Positions 59,063 through 64,000 of a stretch of 64,000 nt of DNA are shown here, piece by piece. The notes under the pieces were generated by a model that saw nothing but the letters and a program-made list of their open reading frames with translations, was not told where the DNA came from and did not search any database. The stretch's first letter is position 1. Every line of letters starts with the position of its first letter. The position numbers were made by a program, and so were the translations under genes. This DNA is from an uncultured Christensenella sp. GTDB lineage: Bacteria; Bacillota; Clostridia; Christensenellales; Borkfalkiaceae. The stretch spans positions 213,862 through 277,861 of the forward strand of contig CAJTOY010000002.1 of the NCBI GenBank assembly GCA_910578195.1, in the 5' to 3' direction.

Positions 59063-59629
59063 TCACTCTTTATCCTTTGTATCCATAAATTTAACGAATT
59101 TAATGAAATCGCGGTATTTGCCGTCGGTTTTCTGCGCGCGGGGAATATTTCCCACCGCCTCGAAACCGAATTTATTATAGAGTATAATCGCGTTTACGTT
59201 GTCCTTTGCCGTTTCTAATTCGAGCTGGGCATATCCGACCTTATCCGCAAAATCGAGCGCAGTCGATAAAAGCGCGGAACCCAAGCCTTGCTTCCAGAAC
59301 TCCTTTTTAACGGCAATGCCGAGCTCGGCGCGGTGACTGTATTTAGTCTTATCCGAAATACCTTGCACCGAGCAGGTTGCAATAATCGCTTCGTCGAGAT
59401 ACGCGGCAAGCATTATTTTTCCGCGCGCCTTCTCGTAGCCGAGCAAAATTTCCTGTTCGGTATCCAAATCCAAAGCCGCAACCTCGTCCGCCGTAAGCGA
59501 AAGATTATCCGTTTCGGAAAACACCGTTTTCATAAATTGCAAAACCAAATCCGCTTCGCTTTCGTTGACCGATTTAAGTGTAACCGCGGTACCGTTTTTC
59601 AGCGTTACCTGCTTCGCTTTCATTTTCAT
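59063..59629 (-). CDS. GNAT-family N-acetyltransferase
   Basis: 188 residues. Acetyl-CoA site VKKEFWKQGLGSALLSTAL followed by NVNAIILYNKFGFEAVG. Substrate unknown. ATG at 59629 six bases after TATAAT. Downstream of the serpin gene but with its own promoter. Confidence 0.85.
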   Translation of the reverse strand: MKMKAKQVTLKNGTAVTLKSVNESEADLVLQFMKTVFSETDNLSLTADEVAALDLDTEQEILLGYEKARGKIMLAAYLDEAIIATCSVQGISDKTKYSHRAELGIAVKKEFWKQGLGSALLSTALDFADKVGYAQLELETAKDNVNAIILYNKFGFEAVGNIPRAQKTDGKYRDFIKFVKFMDTKDKE

Positions 59630-59635
59630 AGCCGT

Positions 59636-59664
59636 ATTATATCACAATATACGGCGAAATGCAA
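59636..59664 (-). promoter_or_regulatory. GNAT gene promoter, leaderless
   Basis: Minus strand -35 TTGCAT (59659-59664), 17 bp, -10 TATAAT (59636-59641), six bases to ATG. Confidence 0.8.
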
Positions 59665-59673
59665 TAAATTATT

Positions 59674-61002
59674 TTAAATTTTATCGATAACACCCGAAAA
59701 CAAAGTTACGTCGTTTGAGTCCGTAATTATAAACCCGAACGTCTTGTCTACCGCGAAGTCCTCGTAAATTATTTGGTATTCGGGTCCCGCCGAGGTTGCT
59801 CCGTCCATCGCGATAACCGTCACCGCCGCGCCCTCGATTCCTTTTTTGTCTACCGTCAAATCGGTGATGTGCCGAACGCTGCCGCAATAGCACTCATCGT
59901 CCGAAAGGTTGGAAAAATCGCAGCTCCGCTCGGGAGAAAAAATTCCGGGGTCGTTGAACAAATTCTCTATGCCGAAGTTCTTTGACAGCATTTCTTTGAT
60001 TTCGCTGTCGTACTTCGCTTTGAATTCGGGGAAAAGACAGCGCGTGAAGTACTGCACTTTGTTTTCCTTATCGACCGCGTTATAGTCCTTCAAGGCATTG
60101 ACGGCGTAAATATTTTCGCTCGTGAACACCTCGCAAAGGGAATATCCGTCGTTCGGGACAATGAATTTTATCTTGTAACCGTCGTAGGTACTTGTAAAAA
60201 ACGAGGAGTATTTTTCTGTTTTGTAAACTTTGCCCGACTTATAATAGCCTTCCAAAAGCTTTGTATTTCTCTTCGTTCCGTCGGCGTTGACGAATTCATA
60301 TTCACTGCCCGTAAAGCTCAAATCGTCGCCGCGGTCGTTCCAGATAGTTTTGAGGTACAGCGTGTTTATAAGCGCGAACAATGTTTCCTTTTTTAAGTTG
60401 AAATCGGTGTCTATAACGCCCTTGGTCTGTTTCTTTACGAAATTTCGCACCGCTTTGTTCGCCGCGATATTGTCGTTTTTGAAGTCCGCCGAATAGGAAT
60501 ACGCGTAATAATATTCTGACAGCGCGTCTATGCACTGCGTTTTGACGAGCGTGCCCTCGTTCACCCACAGCGAATTAGACGGCAACGACACTCCCGTGAC
60601 TTTGCCATCGGATTTGTGCTCCGCGACCAAAGAATTGTACAGCACGGGAAAATTTTCCCTCAGCTGTCCGATTGTCACGCCGAGCGCGTCCAGAATTTGC
60701 GCGCGGGTATCCCCGTCCGCACATTCGGCGGCAAGCGACAGCGCCATATAGACCGACACGGGCGAAACGGCTATATTGTCCCCGGTTTTGTCCGCGTACG
60801 CGTATGAAGCGAAATCGGCTGCAAACCTTTCGGCTTTGTCTTTGAACTGCCCGAAGCCGTCGGACGTAATCTGCTCCCATGAAACCGGCGCCGTTTTTTG
60901 CGGTTCTCCTAAAAGAGTGCTTTTGCCCGCGTTGCAGGCGGTCAGTGAAAATGCGCACAGCGCCGCGCACGCGGCAGCCGCAAAGGGTTTTAAAAGCTTC
61001 AT
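59674..61002 (-). CDS. Serpin-family lipoprotein
   Basis: 442 residues. Signal peptide with lipobox FSLTAC (cysteine 23). Serpin core motifs NIAVSPVSVYMALSLAAECADGDTRAQI, FALINTLYLKTIW and the hinge-like TVDKKGIEGAAVTVIAMDG before a reactive loop ATSAGPEYQ. FAVDKTFGFIITD is the usual C-terminal strand. Probably a surface-held protease inhibitor; the hinge is less alanine-rich than classical inhibitory serpins, so inhibition is not certain. Confidence 0.88.
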   Translation of the reverse strand: MKLLKPFAAAACAALCAFSLTACNAGKSTLLGEPQKTAPVSWEQITSDGFGQFKDKAERFAADFASYAYADKTGDNIAVSPVSVYMALSLAAECADGDTRAQILDALGVTIGQLRENFPVLYNSLVAEHKSDGKVTGVSLPSNSLWVNEGTLVKTQCIDALSEYYYAYSYSADFKNDNIAANKAVRNFVKKQTKGVIDTDFNLKKETLFALINTLYLKTIWNDRGDDLSFTGSEYEFVNADGTKRNTKLLEGYYKSGKVYKTEKYSSFFTSTYDGYKIKFIVPNDGYSLCEVFTSENIYAVNALKDYNAVDKENKVQYFTRCLFPEFKAKYDSEIKEMLSKNFGIENLFNDPGIFSPERSCDFSNLSDDECYCGSVRHITDLTVDKKGIEGAAVTVIAMDGATSAGPEYQIIYEDFAVDKTFGFIITDSNDVTLFSGVIDKI

Positions 61003-61032
61003 ATTTTCCTCCTTGTCTATATTAAAAACGAT

Positions 61033-61593
61033 TTAAAGGTCGCCTTTGTCCCGCAAAATATAATTTTTGCTTTCGAATTTCGCACCGTACCGTGTAGTAT
61101 ATTCACTTGTTCCGTAAAATTTAAACTTGCACTTTTCTATAACTCTGCGCGAACGGTCGTTATGCGTAAAATGCCCGCAAGTCACGATTTCGCAGCCGAG
61201 CCCGTCGAACATATACTCAATCACCGCTTTGACCGCCTCGGTCATGAGTCCGCGCCCCCAGTAATCCTTGGACAAAACGTAGCCTACCTCGTTCACGTTT
61301 TTATCTGTGATTTCCTTGCCGTATTCGCTTTCTCCGGTCTTTTCAATTCCCACCGAGCCTATCACCTTTCCGCCAAAGACAATTGCAAACGTACGGTGCT
61401 CCGTTATAAACATATCGAGAATTTTTTTGCTTTCCTCGATGCTTTCGTGGTGCTTCCAGCCCGCGCATTCGCCCACGCCGTCGACCTTTGCGTAATCGTA
61501 CAAGTCGTTCAAATCCCCTTCCTCGAAGGGTCTTAAAGTAAGTCTGTCGGTTGTAAGCACAACCCCTCTGATATCAACGTCCTCTAATTTCAT
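61033..61593 (-). CDS. GNAT-family acetyltransferase (RimJ/RimL-like)
   Basis: 186 residues from the ATG at 61593; a longer reading to 61653 would run into cassette 2. RimJ/RimL features: TDRLTLRPFEEGDLNDLYDYA, VGYVLSKDYWGRGLMTEAV, and a late NDRSRRVIEKCKFKFYGT. Substrate unknown. Leaderless promoter begins inside the terminator arm of cassette 2. Confidence 0.85.
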   Translation of the reverse strand: MKLEDVDIRGVVLTTDRLTLRPFEEGDLNDLYDYAKVDGVGECAGWKHHESIEESKKILDMFITEHRTFAIVFGGKVIGSVGIEKTGESEYGKEITDKNVNEVGYVLSKDYWGRGLMTEAVKAVIEYMFDGLGCEIVTCGHFTHNDRSRRVIEKCKFKFYGTSEYTTRYGAKFESKNYILRDKGDL

Positions 61594-61599
61594 GCTTTC

Positions 61600-61628
61600 A
61601 TGATAACACGGTCTTTTAAAAAAATCAA
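61600..61628 (-). promoter_or_regulatory. GNAT gene promoter, leaderless, at the edge of cassette 2
   Basis: Minus strand -35 TTGATT (61623-61628), 17 bp, -10 TATCAT (61600-61605), six bases to ATG. Confidence 0.6.
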
Positions 61629-61703
61629 GCCCCGCCGAAAGCGCACTTCCCATAGGGAATTAAAAAACTAAATTATTAAGAGTTATACTTTCAAGCAAGG
61701 ACA

Positions 61704-61734
61704 AAAGCTCTCGAACGATATGTTCGAGAGCTTT
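61704..61734 (-). terminator. Terminator of the cassette 2 cargo gene
   Basis: AAAGCTCTCGAAC / GTTCGAGAGCTTT, 13-bp perfect stem, TTTTG on the minus strand. Sequence beside it (GATAAATTGAAATTT) matches the same place in cassette 1. Confidence 0.75.
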
Positions 61735-61775
61735 TTACTACAAACCTTTTAGAAAGATAAATTGAAATTTACCGT

Positions 61776-62345
61776 TTACGTATTGCGTTCTTCGTCGCTG
61801 TTAAAATCTACTTTGAAATGTCCGTCTTCGTACTCAACGTAGAAAACGGATTCGTCGTCTAACCAAGCGCAAAACGCACAATCTTTGGCGAAAGATAGTG
61901 AGATATTTTTTGTGTCAATGTTCGCTTTGACTTCCTGTTGCGTATACGGCTCGGCACGCAAATTTTGAGCATTGAGATATTTTGCCGTCTCAGTAGAAAT
62001 TCTATCGACGATTATGTTATAGCGACTTGTAAAGTCTTGCAAAAAGCTGGCAATTTTTTCGATATATTCGGGCTTAATATCTATGTGGTTATCAAGAAAC
62101 ATTTTGTCGTTCATGTCGACTATTACTCGAATATTGTCAACCGTACCGTATGCATTTGCTTTAAACATGCCGAATGCCGAAAAAAGCACATCTTCTTTTA
62201 TAATGAATTTTATGTCGTTGATTAGCACAGTATTTATGCCACCGTCATTTTCTAAAGCACTTTTTTCCATATCGTCATAATTAATAGTAACTTTATGCAC
62301 TTTCGGCTGCTTCTTTTTCTTTTTGAAAAAATCAAATAGTCCCAT
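61776..62345 (-). CDS. Cassette 2 cargo: small soluble protein, unknown
   Basis: 189 residues, GGAGG ribosome site. Lysine-rich start MGLFDFFKKKKKQPK, then a compact alpha/beta domain with VKANIDTKNISLSFAKDCAFCAWLDDE and an acidic end. AT-rich codons. No membrane or signal sequence. Not similar in sequence to the cargo of cassette 1. Its size and style would suit an immunity protein, but no family is recognised. Promoter TTGCGT-17-TATAAT upstream. Confidence 0.6.
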   Translation of the reverse strand: MGLFDFFKKKKKQPKVHKVTINYDDMEKSALENDGGINTVLINDIKFIIKEDVLFSAFGMFKANAYGTVDNIRVIVDMNDKMFLDNHIDIKPEYIEKIASFLQDFTSRYNIIVDRISTETAKYLNAQNLRAEPYTQQEVKANIDTKNISLSFAKDCAFCAWLDDESVFYVEYEDGHFKVDFNSDEERNT

Positions 62346-62498
62346 AGGTTTCCTCCGTTAAATTACTGTTTATCGTACAATTATTATATCACGAAAAATG
62401 AAAGAACGCAACCGATTGAATTTTGCGGGAAATATAAAACATATCTATATCTCACTAGGCTACGAGTAGCCTAATTCGTCCACGCCTAAAATACAGTA

Positions 62499-62529
62499 GA
62501 AAAGGTATGGCTTTATGCCATACCTTTTC
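62499..62529 (-). terminator. Hairpin inside the left-type end of cassette 2
   Basis: GAAAAGGTATGGC / GCCATACCTTTTC, 13-bp perfect stem, loop of five. Same relative position as 25209-25243 in cassette 1. Confidence 0.6.
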
Positions 62530-62590
62530 TATTGCCTACGGCTTACTTAATATTCCCTATGGGAATTACGGTAAGGCGGGGCGCTTCAAA

Positions 62591-63313
62591 TTATTTTTGC
62601 CTTGTAAGGTAAGTTTTGAAAAGCAGCTTCAAATCTCTCTCGTCGAGGTGCGGGTATATCTTGTCTATATCGAGGTTGCTGTCCTTGTTTTCGCAGTAAT
62701 CGACGACTATTTCGTGCCAACAGTCGCTGTCAACGTAGCTTATCAGCTCCTCGTCGATAACGCCTTGCTTCGCCTTTTGCATGAAAATTCTGCTTATTTC
62801 CTGCTCGTCGGCGAACGGAAGCAAGTGGGCAAGTTTCAGCTCCTTGAACGGCTCACCGTTGTTGCCGGCAATCTTTTTCATTAAAAGCGCAATATCCTTT
62901 TCGCCGAGGAAGGGCAACACTTTCTGCATTTCGATTTCCAAATCGCCGTCCAGAAATTGAAGCGTCAGCTCGTGCAGGCTTTCTTCGTCGAGGAAGGGCA
63001 CCATACCGAGAATTTTATCGCCCTTGGTCTTTTCTTTCTTCTCTTCTTCTTTTTCGGGCGTAACCGTCTTGGTTCCGTCCTTATAGACGTGAGTTGTAAA
63101 ACCGTTTGCGTGATACTCGTAAACGGGATTATCCTTGTTTCTCTCGGCACGCTCGCGGCGTCTTTTCTCGTTATCGTCGACGAATCTGGTGACGTAAACC
63201 TGAATTTTATCGTTAATCACCGTTTCAAGCCCTTCCAGCTTGTCGTCTATAAGCTTGCCTAATTCGTTGAGCTTGGCGCCCATTGTTTCAAAATCCTTTT
63301 GCCAGTCCTTCAA
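62591..63313 (-). CDS. Coiled-coil protein with helical repeat domain, unknown
   Basis: 240 residues from a TTG at 63313 with AGGAGG upstream. Residues 1-60 form a coiled coil (FETMGAKLNELGKLIDDKLEGLETVINDKI). A charged linker and a helical repeat region (ILGMVPFLDEESLHELTLQFL, IYPHLDERDLKLLFKTYL) follow. No family recognised. Starts one base after the XRE gene stop, so it is probably controlled by it. Its terminator is split by cassette 2. Confidence 0.7.
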   Translation of the reverse strand: MKDWQKDFETMGAKLNELGKLIDDKLEGLETVINDKIQVYVTRFVDDNEKRRRERAERNKDNPVYEYHANGFTTHVYKDGTKTVTPEKEEEKKEKTKGDKILGMVPFLDEESLHELTLQFLDGDLEIEMQKVLPFLGEKDIALLMKKIAGNNGEPFKELKLAHLLPFADEQEISRIFMQKAKQGVIDEELISYVDSDCWHEIVVDYCENKDSNLDIDKIYPHLDERDLKLLFKTYLTRQK

Positions 63314-63314
63314 T

Positions 63315-63773
63315 TTAATTACCTCCTTTATACTTGTTGAATAAATAAAGTTTTTCGCTTTCGGTTAACTTGACGGAAAGCTCGCCCAAATCGGTAGGAA
63401 TTTTCCCTTCCTTAACCGCCTTCAAGATTACGGTACGCTCGGCGGGCGAAAACTGATACAAAACGTCGGGCAAAATAACGTTCAGCTTACCCGTTATTAT
63501 GCTTTGCACGACAAAGTTGCGGCTGTGCCCTTTGAAGATATCTTCGGGCTCGAACGAAACCGATTGCCCCATGCAAAGCAGTTCCTCGAACGTCACGCCG
63601 AAAATTTTACAAAGCTCGGCGAGATTATCCACCGACGGCAAGGTCTGCCCAAGCTCCCAACGCGATATCGCTTGGCGCGATACGAACAAAAGCTCCGCCA
63701 TTTCGTCCTGACTGAAACCCTTCTGCACGCGCAAATTATGAATATTTTCTCCTACCGCCTGAAAGTCAAGCAT
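63315..63773 (-). CDS. XRE-family regulator
   Basis: 152 residues. N-terminal Cro/C1 helix-turn-helix (IHNLRVQKGFSQDEMAELLFVSRQAISRWELGQTLPSVDNLAELCKIFGV); C-terminal 80 residues unassigned. First of a two-gene unit with the coiled-coil protein. Confidence 0.9.
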   Translation of the reverse strand: MLDFQAVGENIHNLRVQKGFSQDEMAELLFVSRQAISRWELGQTLPSVDNLAELCKIFGVTFEELLCMGQSVSFEPEDIFKGHSRNFVVQSIITGKLNVILPDVLYQFSPAERTVILKAVKEGKIPTDLGELSVKLTESEKLYLFNKYKGGN

Positions 63774-63878
63774 ATCTTTTTACCACCAAAAAACCGTTTG
63801 CTTATTTGTAAACTTATTCTAACACAATTTAAACAACGTTACAAGCAACCGTTAGTTGCGGAAGAAAGGCAAGGCAAC

Positions 63879-64000
63879 GACCTTCTTAACGGCGGCAAGG
63901 GCAACCGCCGTTTTGGTCACCGCGACTGCGCGAATACTGCGCAGCGCTCATCTCGCGCGACAAAACAGTACACTGTACTGTTTTGAGAAGTTCGCGCTCG
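63879..64000 (+). repeat. Three-hairpin structured element, copy 2 (reaches window edge)
   Basis: H1 AACGGCGG / CCGCCGTT (63888-63912), H2 CTGCGC / GCGCAG (63926-63944), H3 CAAAACAGTAC / GTACTGTTTTG (63961-63985), tail AGAAGTTCGCGCTCG. Linkers and tail align base for base in length with 35671-35790; stems differ but pair. Confidence 0.7.

Larger units (their letters stand above)
61627..62586 (-). mobile_element. Single-gene cassette inserted in a terminator loop (cassette 2)
   Basis: Read on the minus strand, the arm AAGCGCCCCGCC (62575-62586) follows the stop of the gene at 62591 by four bases. The other arm, GGCGGGGCTT (61627-61636) with TGATTTTTTT behind it, lies 940 bases away; eight pairs match perfectly with a two-base bulge. 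Inside are TTACCGTAA and GAAAGCGCAC spacers and the palindrome TTCCCATAGGGAA at both ends (62553-62565, 61647-61659). Then come a hairpin, a promoter, one ORF and a terminator. Same plan and same end types as cassette 1. Confidence 0.7.

Noticed and set aside
1..64000. CRISPR arrays, tRNA or rRNA genes, prophage or transposase genes
   Set aside because: None seen on reading both strands; no integrase or transposase motif in any translated gene, although tRNAs can be missed by eye.

Overview
The window comes from an endospore-forming, probably anaerobic member of the Bacillota (class Clostridia, most likely an uncultured lineage). The evidence is a gerK-type germination operon, spoIVFA/spoIVFB, spmA/spmB, a SPOCS-LysM spore-coat-type protein, Veg and a pyrophosphate-type phosphofructokinase. 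I saw no tRNA, rRNA or CRISPR array. Many genes have strong sigma-A promoters whose -10 box ends only 6-9 nt before the ATG, so leaderless mRNAs look common.

1-13,290 is a metal-uptake and efflux island read leftwards. It holds a TetR gene with tandem operators, a pair of ABC half-transporters, a MATE exporter behind a leader terminator, a DtxR/MntR-type repressor, and a seven-gene operon (short DtxR-like protein, YgbA-like protein, two ABC half-transporters, ECF S, T and fused A). Five copies of a 16-bp box, GTTAG-N6-CTAAC, tie the operons together. 13,289-25,144 is chromosomal backbone: a putative heavy-metal exporter, a degenerate MalK-like ATPase, queH, a divergent carbamoyltransferase, a phosphoesterase, trmB, gerKA-KB-KC and a PadR/DUF1700/DUF4097 module. 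26,094-35,616 carries an OGG-type glycosylase, a Zn-phospholipase-like protein, a DUF4085/double-XRE pair, spoIVFAB, rsmA, metG-tatD and spmAB. 36,116-48,447 carries nifS, ispE, the SPOCS protein, veg, a PrsW-type protease, lipoproteins, pfp, rpsI and rplM. 48,616-55,849 is a six-gene operon, cysE-cysS-alaS-flippase-like-GT28-GT4. 56,077-64,000 has a DeoR regulator, lipoproteins, acetyltransferases, a serpin and an XRE pair.

The most unusual observation is a family of insertions that split rho-independent terminators. At 25,146-26,052 and 61,627-62,586 the two arms of the terminator of the upstream gene lie about 0.9 kb apart. Between them is a single-gene cassette (promoter, ORF, terminator) whose ends carry the palindrome TTCCCATAGGGAA 9-10 nt inside each terminator arm. 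Left and right ends are distinguishable, and both cassettes are co-directional with their neighbours. A third end of the same kind at 13,254-13,284 directly follows the stop codon of the heavy-metal exporter gene and appears to bound the metal island, whose other end is outside the window. No recombinase is visible.

Two further families of structured non-coding repeats are present as two copies each, with compensatory base changes: a three-hairpin element (35,671-35,790 and 63,879-64,000) and a two-hairpin element (16,262-16,360 and 31,621-31,709). Two short intergenic transcripts (about 36,025-36,113 and 42,993-43,090) are candidate small RNAs. All functional statements rest on reading the sequence and on recalled family motifs; no database search was possible.
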